Positions 34,639 through 42,818 of a stretch of DNA of 64,000 bases are shown here, piece after piece (the stretch's first letter is position 1; the number at the start of each line of letters is the position of its first letter). The notes under the pieces were generated by a model. The model did not search any database. It saw only the letters and a list, made by a program, of their open reading frames with translations, and was not told the DNA's origin. A program made the position numbers and the translations under genes. The stretch is from Thalassobacillus sp043497085 (GTDB taxonomy: Bacteria > Bacillota > Bacilli > Bacillales > Halobacillaceae): NCBI GenBank assembly GCA_043497085.1, contig JBIEKI010000005.1, one strand, 5' to 3'.

Positions 34639-35235
34639 CTATTGATCGTAGAGCTTTTCTCTTTGATTTGGAATACTCGTATCCAATACCGTGATTTTTC
34701 TCTTTCCACTGATTAAGCTTCTTAATCGCGAATCCTCTTTTCTCGCCCTCCAAATGATTTGCGAAAAGTTTTCAGGGGTGAAATTGTAGTGATCGATCAG
34801 ATATTGCTCAAATGCTTCGTGATCCACCTGATTGTTATGCTCCTTCGCGTAGTTAATTAAAATACGGGTCAATTCCTTATAACTCATGCGTTTTGTTCCA
34901 TCCTCGGAAACTGCCTCTGGATCTGTCGGAAGAATATAATCATTTTTTGCCACTGCATTTGGTAAATGATCGTTGGTTTTGTGTGTCTCTTTTTCTACTA
35001 CTTTCTCTTCAGGAATATATGAATTCATTTCTTTCAAATCGTTATCAGCTTCGTCAAAAGTAGCTATAACGGTAGCAGGATCGTCGCCGCTCCCCCTTTT
35101 CTCCTCCAGCCGCTCCAGTCGGGCGATCAGTTCCTGCTGTTCTTTGGTCAGCTGATTCAGCATTTCCCGAAGCTGCTTTTTCTCCTCCTGGATATCCTCT
35201 AACCGCATGTATATAGCTTTGCTCAGCGTAAACAT
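34639..35235 (-). CDS. Coiled-coil protein with C-terminal Rok-like region
   Basis: This 198-residue protein starts MFTLSKAIYMRLEDIQEEKKQL, continues as a coiled coil to about residue 48, then has a charged linker and a compact C-terminal part from about 115 (DGTKRMSYKELTRILINYA to GKRKITVLD). The layout and the first 20 residues resemble Rok, the nucleoid-associated repressor of competence in B. subtilis. The C-terminal part does not show Rok's DNA-binding residues clearly, so I call it only Rok-like in architecture. AAAGGAGGG lies 10 bases before the ATG. It is a single gene. Confidence 0.45.
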   Translation of the reverse strand: MFTLSKAIYMRLEDIQEEKKQLREMLNQLTKEQQELIARLERLEEKRGSGDDPATVIATFDEADNDLKEMNSYIPEEKVVEKETHKTNDHLPNAVAKNDYILPTDPEAVSEDGTKRMSYKELTRILINYAKEHNNQVDHEAFEQYLIDHYNFTPENFSQIIWRARKEDSRLRSLISGKRKITVLDTSIPNQREKLYDQ

Positions 35236-35284
35236 GGTAAGGCACCCTCCTTTAATAGGAATGATTATAGTTATAATAGCATAC

Positions 35285-35318
35285 GAAAAAGGCGGGTTAT
35301 TAGATAACTGCCCGCCTT
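35285..35318 (-). terminator. Terminator downstream of FG-GAP gene
   Basis: AAGGCGGG pairs with CCCGCCTT, followed on the minus strand by TTTTTC, about 110 bases beyond the FG-GAP gene stop. Confidence 0.7.
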
Positions 35319-35429
35319 ATTGAAAAATGATAGAAAAGTTGCTGTTATTATCCAGTGTTTAAGTAGGTGAAAATCACTTTAAAGAAAACTGTCTCATGCA
35401 GCCAAAGGTACGGAATATTTGAATCCCAC

Positions 35430-36155
35430 CTATGCTTGAGAACCATAAATGGCTAAATCCTGATAGTCCAATACGAACATATAGCCATTCCATTTTAATC
35501 TATTTTGAATAGTGCCTAAAGAATCTGCATGATATGTTCCAGCAATCTGCTGATAAGCAATGAGATCATACATATCATCAAATGCAAAATCAATTGGATA
35601 TAAGCCGCTTATGGGATCTACCCATCCACTGACAGGCTTCCTCAGTTTCCCATTTGCATCGTAAATTTCATTTAAGTAACCCGGATCTCTCAATGATAAA
35701 TCGATCAGATACCTTGTATTATTCCTTTTACTTAATACTTCGACCTTGTAATTATCTTTGTAAGTAACATCATAGGTATACGCCTGGTTAAACGCATCAG
35801 AGTCGAACAATAAACGGGCTTCGTTATTTACAAAAGAGTATATATAGTCATTTGTCGTTCCACCACTGCCACCTGTAGGAATGGAAATCAAAATGTCATT
35901 GATTCCATCACCGGTAAAATCCCCTAAAAACAGTATGGGGTCATAACCCATATTTTCCTTCAAGGGAATACTGACAGAAACTCCTGTCGCTCCATCGCGG
36001 ATGCCGAGTGTCATATTTTGGATTATGGAAACATCTGACTCTCTATAACCGGTCACGTATACCATATCAGGGATATTGTCCCCATTCACATCGCCAGTAG
36101 CAGAAGCAACAACCCCAGATATCCTCATGTTTGGGTGAAAATAATATCTATTCAT
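35430..36155 (-). CDS. FG-GAP/VCBS repeat protein
   Basis: This protein of about 241 residues has two clear FG-GAP calcium-binding motifs, ATGDVNGDNIPDMVYV and LGDFTGDGINDILI, each with the DxNGDxxxD pattern. The C-terminal half (DPISGLYPIDFAFDDMYDLIAYQQIAG) resembles the extension in Bacillus VCBS-type proteins. No signal peptide or membrane segment is visible, which fits a spore-coat or cytoplasmic location better than export by Sec. The ATG at 36155 follows AGGGAG by six bases. It is divergent from the gene at 36283, with a shared 127-base intergenic region. Confidence 0.72.
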   Translation of the reverse strand: MNRYYFHPNMRISGVVASATGDVNGDNIPDMVYVTGYRESDVSIIQNMTLGIRDGATGVSVSIPLKENMGYDPILFLGDFTGDGINDILISIPTGGSGGTTNDYIYSFVNNEARLLFDSDAFNQAYTYDVTYKDNYKVEVLSKRNNTRYLIDLSLRDPGYLNEIYDANGKLRKPVSGWVDPISGLYPIDFAFDDMYDLIAYQQIAGTYHADSLGTIQNRLKWNGYMFVLDYQDLAIYGSQA

Positions 36156-36282
36156 ATTAGGCTCCCTGCATAAATTAAATTGATGCAATAACCTATGCAC
36201 GCAACTGCATTCCTGTTCACCAGTTCATACAGGCACTTAAATTCTCTAAAGGTTATACAATAGAGTGGAAGGAGTGTCATCT

Positions 36283-36507
36283 ATGCCTTGGTTGCAGAAA
36301 GTTCAATACTTATATGGTCAGCCGATAGGAGTCTCATTTGTAGATGGAACAGGAACTTCAGGAATTTTATGTGGGGTTTCTGATGAAAAACTTCTCGTTA
36401 TGCAATACCTCTATCAGGCTCAATTTGCGTTAATGCAGTATGACTTGTTTATGATACAGGATATCCATGGGTTTCCACTCTGTCCTGATCAACAGCCACT
36501 CTATTAA
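36283..36507 (+). CDS. Hypothetical 74-residue protein divergent from FG-GAP gene
   Basis: I do not recognise the family. The protein is acidic-neutral and rich in Q, Y, L and G (MPWLQKVQYLYGQP, then GTSGILCGVSDEKLLVMQYLYQAQFALMQYD). It contains an SH3-like or Sm-like beta pattern: GVSFVDGTGTSGILCGVSDEKLLV. Short proteins of this composition occur among Bacillus spore-surface proteins, so a coat role with the divergent FG-GAP protein is possible. AAGGAG sits just upstream of the ATG at 36283. Confidence 0.6.
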   Translation: MPWLQKVQYLYGQPIGVSFVDGTGTSGILCGVSDEKLLVMQYLYQAQFALMQYDLFMIQDIHGFPLCPDQQPLY

Positions 36508-36650
36508 TAAACAAATTTTAAAAAGAAAGCTGAGTAATCAATAGTCGAGTAAAAATGATCCCATGATATAGAAGATAGTTAAACTATTTTTAAATCATGG
36601 GATCTGATTGTTGAGGGAAAGAAACATATTCCGCGTTTTGACAGGCTCTC

Positions 36651-37175
36651 TTATCCTCTATATTTTATCGTCAACCCTTTTAGGAAATTCCGTGCGTACT
36701 TATCTCCACACTCTTTATAATTCTTGTGCCCTTCTTTTCTTAATAACGCGCTTAATTCACCTTTTGTTATCGTGACCCCGGCTTCATCTAAAATATCAAT
36801 GATATCCTCACTTGTTAATTTCAGTGCTATTTTCACTTTTTTCAGCATGACGTTATTGACACTTGCATGATTCTTTATAGACCGATCCGGTTTATTCGGC
36901 TGGCCGGGTTTTGGTTCCTGCGGGCCTCTTTTGAAAGTAATCAAGCCATTTAAAAATGACTCCAGCATGCTATTCGTGCATTTTATATGGTCTTCATGCT
37001 CAACTGCATCCTCATCGTCATTTTCATCCTCGTAACTGTCATCTGATTTTGTAAGTACCTTTAACACTTCTTCTTTGGTCAAGTCAACGCCACCAAGTTT
37101 AAATATTTCTACCATATCTTGATCTTTTATATCCAGCGCATATCTTAATCTAATTAATATATCATTATTATCCAT
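36651..37175 (-). CDS. DUF1456 (YehS-like) protein
   Basis: This 174-residue protein has two DUF1456 repeats: NDILIRLRYALDIKDQDMVEIFKLGGVDLTKEEV at the start and NNVMLKKVKIALKLTSEDIIDILDEAGVTITKGEL in the second half, each ending in an FLNGL or FLKGL turn. They are separated by an acidic linker rich in D and E. The family is found widely and has no named function that I know; the repeat looks like a small all-helical, DNA-binding-like fold. GGAGG precedes the ATG at good spacing. Confidence 0.85.
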   Translation of the reverse strand: MDNNDILIRLRYALDIKDQDMVEIFKLGGVDLTKEEVLKVLTKSDDSYEDENDDEDAVEHEDHIKCTNSMLESFLNGLITFKRGPQEPKPGQPNKPDRSIKNHASVNNVMLKKVKIALKLTSEDIIDILDEAGVTITKGELSALLRKEGHKNYKECGDKYARNFLKGLTIKYRG

Positions 37176-37325
37176 TTATAAACCTCCAATATTATTTAAC
37201 CAATAAATAATCACATACTTGATAAGAAGCCCTCTTCTGTAATATGGCCAATTGTCACGGATATTTTTACTAAGGATTTTATTTCAATTAATGACAAAAG
37301 ATAATTGTAAGAAGGAGGGTATCAA

Positions 37326-37490
37326 ATGAAACGAAAAGCATTAAGAGATGGTGCATTAACTAACAATCAGACACCTACAGAAAGCCTGCCTGAAAGAGAA
37401 AGCAAGGAGACATTTACAGATGTAGATGCTGCCAAAGCCCAGGAAAGAGCAAAAATAGCCGACCGGGAAGAGCTTGAAGGAAAGAAATAA
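37326..37490 (+). CDS. Hydrophilic 54-residue small protein
   Basis: GAAGGAGGG precedes the ATG, and the frame is 54 codons. The product MKRKALRDGALTNNQTPTE begins basic and then becomes highly charged and alanine-rich (DVDAAKAQERAKIADREELEGKK). It has no hydrophobic segment. Such composition is common among small spore- or stress-related proteins in Bacillus (YfhD-like), but no family match is certain. It lies in a gap between the DUF1456 gene and rlmD. Confidence 0.55.
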   Translation: MKRKALRDGALTNNQTPTESLPERESKETFTDVDAAKAQERAKIADREELEGKK

Positions 37491-37572
37491 TAACGAAAGC
37501 GCAAGCTCCTTGCTCACCCATTAAGTTTTACAAATAGTATCTCTTATTCAACTAAGAAAAAGCAGGAACCCT

Positions 37573-39051
37573 TTAGCGGCTACCTGCTTCTTCTTTTAAT
37601 ACTAATTTTGCAACTGCTTCAACATGGTGTGTCTGAGGGAACATGTCCACCGGCTGTATACCTTCAACCTTATACCCATTATTCACCAGGTATTTCATAT
37701 CCCGTGCTTGCGTCTCGGGGTTACAGGATACATATACTACCCGTTTCGGACGCAGCTTCACTATGCTGGATAAGAACGCTTCGTCACTTCCGCTTCGCGG
37801 CGGATCCATAATGACCACGTCAGCTTTCTCACCCCGCGCTGCCATTTGCACCATGAACTCCCCGGCGTCTCCCTGATAAAACCTGGCATTCTTCACGCCG
37901 TTGCGTTTGGAATTGCGGATGGCGTCGCGAACTGCATCCTTATTCAACTCCACGCCAATAACCTTTCCGGCTTTCTGGCTGGCAATCAGACTAATGGTAC
38001 CGATTCCGCAGTAAGCATCCACCACGGTTTCCTTTCCAGTCAGCTCTGCCATTTCAATCGCCTTGCCATATAACTTTTCCGTCTGGGCCGGGTTAATCTG
38101 ATAGAAAGATTTCGCCGAGATCTCAAACTTCATTCCACAGAGGGTATCCGTTATCGTCCCCTTGCCAAACAGCACTTTTTCCTGATCGCCGAGAATCATA
38201 CTGGTGTCCCGATTATTTACGTTCATCAGAAGCGTTGTGATTTCTGGATGAGCCTTTCGCAAGGCTTTGACAAAATTATTCTTGCCCTTGAACACAGGTG
38301 AGGCGACTACAAGCACCACCATGATCTCACCGCTGACTTTGCCGACCTTTACCAGTACGTGCCGTAGGAAGCCCTGGCCGGTGTCTTCGTTGTACGGCTG
38401 CATTTTAGAGGACTTAAGCATGCCCTTGATGGTTTGCACAATCTCATCCGCTTTTGGATCATGAATGAGACACCGCTCCATCGGTATGATCTGATGGGTG
38501 TTCTGGGCGTACAGCCCGCCAATGACCTGCCGCTCCTTATTCAGACCGAATGTCGTATGACTCTTGTTCCGGTAATCATAAGGGTCGTCCATAGTCAAAA
38601 TAGATTCCGGCTTTCCGAACGGCTCCATGAGGGCATCTACGGTTTCCTGCTTAAAACGCATTTGTGCCTGCTCGTTCATATGCTGCAGCTGACATCCCCC
38701 GCAAGCGTAGTAATACTCGCACGGTGGCGTGATACGGTCTTTAGACGGTTTGATCACCCGCTTCAGCTCGGCGTTAACATATCGCCCTCTTTGGGAAACG
38801 ATCACTTCAGCCTTTTCACCAGGCATCAGATGTGCTACCTCCAGCCTTTTCCCTTCCCACTGGACAATGCCTTTGCCCTCATTGGTAAGACCTGAGCAGG
38901 TCACCTCCGCGGTTATGGTTTTCTTTTTGCCTTTAGGTTTCCCACCCGTTTGATTCCGCGACGAATTAGGTTTTATATTCTGTTTTTTTGATCGATCAGT
39001 TTTTTTTCCCGATTTTCTATATCCGCTGTTCTTACGTTTTTTCATAGGCAC
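37573..39051 (-). CDS. rlmD: 23S rRNA (uracil-C5)-methyltransferase, RlmD/RumA family
   Basis: This 492-residue TrmA/RumA-type enzyme begins with a lysine/arginine-rich extension (MPMKKRKNSGYRKSGKK and on to about 45). A TRAM domain (TCSGLTNEGKGIVQWEGKRL) and a Cys-rich 4Fe-4S region (PPCEYYYACGGCQLQHM) follow. Then come the Rossmann methyltransferase (VVDAYCGIGTISL) and the catalytic Cys in YVSCNPETQARD. These enzymes make m5U in 23S rRNA (or tRNA) using SAM. B. subtilis relatives YefA and YfjO have related roles, so target specificity is inferred. A short GCAGG/CCTGC hairpin overlaps the stop. Confidence 0.88.
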   Translation of the reverse strand: MPMKKRKNSGYRKSGKKTDRSKKQNIKPNSSRNQTGGKPKGKKKTITAEVTCSGLTNEGKGIVQWEGKRLEVAHLMPGEKAEVIVSQRGRYVNAELKRVIKPSKDRITPPCEYYYACGGCQLQHMNEQAQMRFKQETVDALMEPFGKPESILTMDDPYDYRNKSHTTFGLNKERQVIGGLYAQNTHQIIPMERCLIHDPKADEIVQTIKGMLKSSKMQPYNEDTGQGFLRHVLVKVGKVSGEIMVVLVVASPVFKGKNNFVKALRKAHPEITTLLMNVNNRDTSMILGDQEKVLFGKGTITDTLCGMKFEISAKSFYQINPAQTEKLYGKAIEMAELTGKETVVDAYCGIGTISLIASQKAGKVIGVELNKDAVRDAIRNSKRNGVKNARFYQGDAGEFMVQMAARGEKADVVIMDPPRSGSDEAFLSSIVKLRPKRVVYVSCNPETQARDMKYLVNNGYKVEGIQPVDMFPQTHHVEAVAKLVLKEEAGSR

Positions 39052-39182
39052 TTCCCATCTTTCTTCATCCTTGACACTCCATTATATACTACCTAAGGCC
39101 GGCAGGTAAATGGCACCTCTCCCCCACTAGAGAGTTGATCAAAGTGTAACCAGTCACCAGGATAATGCATGCTTATAAAGGA

Positions 39183-39229
39183 CAAAGCACCATCTTTATA
39201 ATAATGAATAGGCTAATGATGGTACTTTG
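39183..39229 (+). repeat. Inverted repeat in DUF4397 gene leader
   Basis: CAAAGCACCATC and GATGGTACTTTG form a 12-bp stem with one mismatch and a 23-base loop. It ends about eight bases before the AAAGGAG site of the DUF4397 gene, so it could be an operator or a leader hairpin. Nothing else identifies it. Confidence 0.5.
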
Positions 39230-39247
39230 TATGAAAGGAGCAGAACA

Positions 39248-40006
39248 ATGTATTACAATCCAAAGTTTTCTGCTGACCAACTGGCATGGAAAGCCATGAA
39301 ATACGATATGAAGGCAAACTATTATAAGTATTCTAACCCTGAGAAACATATTTATTATTATCAAAAACACCTTGCATGTATGCAGCAATTAATGCATAAC
39401 CGCCAGGAGGGGGCGATGAGCATGGGCGGAAATTCGATGGTCCGCGTGTTGCATGCTTCTCCAAACGCACCTGCAGTAGACGTGTATGCGAACGGACAAA
39501 GGATACTGCAGAATGTTTCTTTTAAACAAACCAGTGACTATTTAAATGTTCCCGCCGGCCAATATCAAATTGAAATTTACCCTGCCGGTCAAACGACACA
39601 GCCTGTGTTAACACAAATGGTTGAAACAGAGCCCAACAATATGTATACCGTTGCCGCTGCCAATACAGTAGATAATCTACGACTAATTCCAGTAGTGGAT
39701 AGTGAAAGCATGGCACCAAGAAAGGCTAAGGTGCGGTTCTGGCATTTATCTCCTAATGCCCCAGCTGTGGATATTGCTGTAAAAGGCGGTGATGTCCTGT
39801 TCCGCAATGTTTCATTCGGAAGAGCGACCCGTTACATCCAATTACCACCGACAACTGTCGATCTTGAAGTCCGGGTTGCTGGTACGGACAATGTAGCACT
39901 GACGATTCCAGGTGTAACGTTAAATCCGAATCAAGTGTACACAGCAGTAGCTGTAGGGCTTGCCGGAGAGCAGCCGCCGCTGGAGGCCATCTTTTTACAA
40001 CCTTGA
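39248..40006 (+). CDS. DUF4397 domain protein
   Basis: This protein of about 252 residues has two DUF4397 domains: VRVLHASPNAPAVDVYANGQ and a second copy VRFWHLSPNAPAVDIAVKGG. Between them is an Ig-like beta pattern (LNVPAGQYQIEIYPAG). The first 60 residues are tyrosine/lysine-rich (MYYNPKFSADQLAWKAM, YYKYSNPEKHIYYYQKH) and lack a signal peptide. In Bacillaceae such proteins are probably surface- or spore-associated, which is inferred from composition. AAAGGAG precedes the ATG. The inverted repeat at 39183-39229 lies in its leader. Confidence 0.8.
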   Translation: MYYNPKFSADQLAWKAMKYDMKANYYKYSNPEKHIYYYQKHLACMQQLMHNRQEGAMSMGGNSMVRVLHASPNAPAVDVYANGQRILQNVSFKQTSDYLNVPAGQYQIEIYPAGQTTQPVLTQMVETEPNNMYTVAAANTVDNLRLIPVVDSESMAPRKAKVRFWHLSPNAPAVDIAVKGGDVLFRNVSFGRATRYIQLPPTTVDLEVRVAGTDNVALTIPGVTLNPNQVYTAVAVGLAGEQPPLEAIFLQP

Positions 40007-40016
40007 ATTAAAGCGA

Positions 40017-40047
40017 GAAAAGCAGGCCTGTAATGGGCCTGCTTTTC
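40017..40047 (+). terminator. Terminator after DUF4397 gene
   Basis: AAAAGCAGGCC pairs with GGCCTGCTTTT and is followed by TTTT, about ten bases after the stop codon. Confidence 0.85.
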
Positions 40048-40092
40048 AGCTAATTAATCTAAATCTTTACCCCGCAGGGAGAAAGATCTCAT

Positions 40093-42297
40093 TTATTGTT
40101 TTATAGCTAATTCTTCTGGTTTACTTGTTAAATCGAAACGATCTGCATTCATTACTTTAACCCAGGCAGCGATAAAGTCACGTACGAACTTCTCTTTGTT
40201 ATCATCCTGAGCATACACTTCGGCAAGAGCCCGAAGAACGGAATGTGAACCGAAGACGAGGTCTACCCGCGTTGCAGTACGCATAAGCTTACCGGTCTTC
40301 CGGTCATATCCTTCATAAGTCCCGTCGTCTTTTGCCTTCCACTCGACCCCCATGTCAAGCAGATTCACAAAAAAGTCGTTTGATAGGATGCCGACACGAT
40401 CTGTGAAGACGCCGTGTCTGGTGCCGCGATAGTTGGTCCCCAGGACACGCATGCCGCCGACCAGCACCGTCATTTCATGGGCAGAAAGTCCAAGTAGCTG
40501 TGCCTTGTCTAAGAGCAGCTCTTCCGGGCTTACAGCATATTCTTTTTTCTGATAATTACGGAAACCATCTGCCACCGGCTCAAGAACTTCAAAGTTTTCT
40601 TCGTCCGTCTGTTCCTGGGCAGCATCGCCGCGTCCAGGTGCAAACGGTACTGTTACATCAACGCCTGCATCTTTCGCCGCTTTTTCAATAGCTGCACTGC
40701 CACCCAACACGATTAAATCAGCCAGGCTGACCTTTTTATCCAGCTCATTTTGAATATCTTCAAGAACCCACAGTACTTTCGAAAGCTTTTCCGGTTCATT
40801 TACCTCCCAATCCTTCTGCGGAGCAAGACGAATGCGGGCACCATTCGCGCCGCCACGCTTATCTGAACCACGGAAGGTGCTGGCAGAAGCCCATGCCGTT
40901 TTAACTAACTCGCTCACGGTAAGTCCGGAATCCAGAATCTTCGCCTTCAACTCTTCAATTTCTGTATCTGTGAGGTCATAATTACCCTTTGGTACAGGAT
41001 CCTGCCAGATAAATTCATCTTCCGGAACTTCAGGTCCCAGGTATCTGTCACGAGGACCCATATCGCGATGCAGAAGTTTGAACCACGCGCGGGCAAATGT
41101 ATCAGTAAACTCGTCCGGATTATTGTAGAAACGGCGGGCAATCTTTTCGTATTCAGGGTCCATACGCATAGCCATATCCGCCGTAGTCATCATCGTCTTC
41201 ACGCGTTTCGTTGAATCATTCACCTCAGGCGCGAGATGATCTTCCTCCGGATCTACAGGCTCCCATTGATAGGCACCAGCAGGACTCTTCGTCAGCTGCC
41301 ATTCATAGCCGAAGAGCATATCGAAGTAACTCATATCCCACTTTGTCGGAGTAGGTGTCCAGGCCCCTTCAATTCCACTGGTGATAGTGTAGGGACCATT
41401 ACCTGTTTCGTACGTGCTTTTCCAGCCGAGGCCCTGGTGTTCAACAAGAGCTCCTTCTGGTTCTTCTGTGACATGAGAAGGATCTCCTGCGCCGTGTGCT
41501 TTACCAAATGTGTGACCACCGGCAGTAAGTGCCACTGTTTCTTCATCGTTCATACCCATACGTTTAAAGGTTTCACGTATATCGCGGGCACTTCCGAGTG
41601 GATCAGGTTCGCCATCAGGTCCTTCCGGGTTCACATAAATCAAGCCCATTTGAACAGCAGCAAGGGGATTCTCCAACTCACGCTCGCCAGCGTAGCGTTT
41701 ATTCCCGAGCCATTCTGTCTCCGGTCCCCAGTTGACGTCTTCTTCCGGATGCCAGATGTCCTCGCGCCCTCCGCCAAACCCGATGGTCTTTCCGCCCATG
41801 GATTCAATCGCGACATTCCCTGCCAGAACAAGCAGGTCAGCCCATGAGAGCTTGTTGCCATATTTTTGTTTTATTGGCCAGAGCAGACGACGTGCTTTAT
41901 CAAGGTTACCGTTGTCCGGCCAGCTGTTAAGAGGAGCAAAACGCTGAGAACCGCTCCCTCCGCCACCACGGCCGTCTCCAATACGGTATGTACCAGCAGC
42001 GTGCCAGGACATACGGATAAAGAAAGGACCATAATGGCCATAGTCCGCAGGCCACCAATCCTGACTGTCTGTCATAAGGTTATGCAAGTCCTTCTTCAGT
42101 GCATCGTAATCCAGCTTTTTAAATTCTTCGGCATAATTAAAATCTGATCCAAGCGGGTTTGTCTTCGTGTCATGCTGATGAAGCAGATCGAGATTCAGCT
42201 GATTCGGCCACCAGTCTTCGTTTGTTGTCACACTGGAAGATTTCCTCTCACCACTTGCACCAGTAAACGGGCACTTGCCATTGTTCTCATTGTCCAT
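40093..42297 (-). CDS. katG: Catalase-peroxidase KatG
   Basis: KatG is a heme enzyme that removes H2O2 by catalase and peroxidase activity in the cytoplasm. The 734 residues are full length. The distal triad Arg95, Trp98, His99 lies in FFIRMSWHAAGTYR, the crosslinked Tyr is in GLIYVNPEGPDGE, the Met in FKRMGMNDEE, and the proximal His in TAGGHTFGKAHGAG. The C-terminal half is the usual degenerate heme-less copy. A PerR-like box overlaps the -10 upstream, so peroxide induction is likely. Confidence 0.97.
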   Translation of the reverse strand: MDNENNGKCPFTGASGERKSSSVTTNEDWWPNQLNLDLLHQHDTKTNPLGSDFNYAEEFKKLDYDALKKDLHNLMTDSQDWWPADYGHYGPFFIRMSWHAAGTYRIGDGRGGGGSGSQRFAPLNSWPDNGNLDKARRLLWPIKQKYGNKLSWADLLVLAGNVAIESMGGKTIGFGGGREDIWHPEEDVNWGPETEWLGNKRYAGERELENPLAAVQMGLIYVNPEGPDGEPDPLGSARDIRETFKRMGMNDEETVALTAGGHTFGKAHGAGDPSHVTEEPEGALVEHQGLGWKSTYETGNGPYTITSGIEGAWTPTPTKWDMSYFDMLFGYEWQLTKSPAGAYQWEPVDPEEDHLAPEVNDSTKRVKTMMTTADMAMRMDPEYEKIARRFYNNPDEFTDTFARAWFKLLHRDMGPRDRYLGPEVPEDEFIWQDPVPKGNYDLTDTEIEELKAKILDSGLTVSELVKTAWASASTFRGSDKRGGANGARIRLAPQKDWEVNEPEKLSKVLWVLEDIQNELDKKVSLADLIVLGGSAAIEKAAKDAGVDVTVPFAPGRGDAAQEQTDEENFEVLEPVADGFRNYQKKEYAVSPEELLLDKAQLLGLSAHEMTVLVGGMRVLGTNYRGTRHGVFTDRVGILSNDFFVNLLDMGVEWKAKDDGTYEGYDRKTGKLMRTATRVDLVFGSHSVLRALAEVYAQDDNKEKFVRDFIAAWVKVMNADRFDLTSKPEELAIKQ

Positions 42298-42390
42298 ACG
42301 TTTTTCTCCTTTCTAATTTGAAAGATTACCAGAAGAATAGAAGCTTTCCCTACATGAATCTTTTAAGAATGATTTACATCCATTCTTACA

Positions 42391-42405
42391 TTAAAATTAT
42401 ACTAA
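42391..42405. promoter_or_regulatory. Candidate PerR box of katG
   Basis: TTAAAATTATACTAA matches the PerR consensus TTATAATNATTATAA at 12 of 15 positions and overlaps the predicted katG -10. PerR represses katA and mrgA-type genes in Bacillus and is inactivated by peroxide. Confidence 0.6.
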
Positions 42406-42424
42406 ATAAATCCTTTACTAAAAA
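42396..42424 (-). promoter_or_regulatory. katG promoter
   Basis: On the minus strand TATAAT (42396-42401) lies 17 bases from a weak -35 TTTTTA (42419-42424). The transcript would carry a leader of about 90 bases before the katG ATG. Confidence 0.6.
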
Positions 42425-42660
42425 CAAATATGCACAAAATTTTGAATTTTTCCTCATTCACTATTTTTTATGAGAAAAACAACGTGACGCATCTGCTTCC
42501 CAAGATTTGAAAAGTTGCTCAACTATTCTCAAGTTATATGCTTAATTAAGTGTAACTAGAAGTAAGGCTGGCATTAACTTCTTTTTATATCATTCAGGAA
42601 TTTCGATCACATACAACCGAAGACTACCATCAAATAGGCTTGGCTTATGGATTACCATTA

Positions 42661-42703
42661 AAAAAAGTCTCCCTTAAAATTGAAAATCTTAAGAGAGACT
42701 CTT
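42661..42703 (-). terminator. Terminator after RQC-domain gene
   Basis: AAGTCTC and TTAAG arms form a two-part stem, closed by GAGACTCTT on the other side. The minus strand continues with seven Ts. It lies about 115 bases past the gene stop, beyond the hairpin repeat at 42744. Confidence 0.7.
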
Positions 42704-42743
42704 TATGTGTTGATTTAAGGTTACTAAACCTTAGGCTCCTAAA

Positions 42744-42797
42744 TAGTGCCTGACCCCCACCACGATAAAGCGGTATTTTAGTGGGGGTCAGGCACTA
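42744..42797. repeat. Hairpin repeat TAGTGCCTGACCCCCAC, copy 1
   Basis: A perfect 17-bp stem (TAGTGCCTGACCCCCAC and its complement) has a 20-base loop. Related hairpins occur at 47758 and 52319. Such dispersed GTGCCTGACCCC palindromes recur in Bacillaceae intergenic regions; mobile or terminator-like use is inferred. It is the only other recognisable item, besides the terminator and katG promoter, in the 42298-42818 gap. Confidence 0.8.
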
Positions 42798-42818
42798 CAA
42801 TTACATCTTTTCTCCAAA

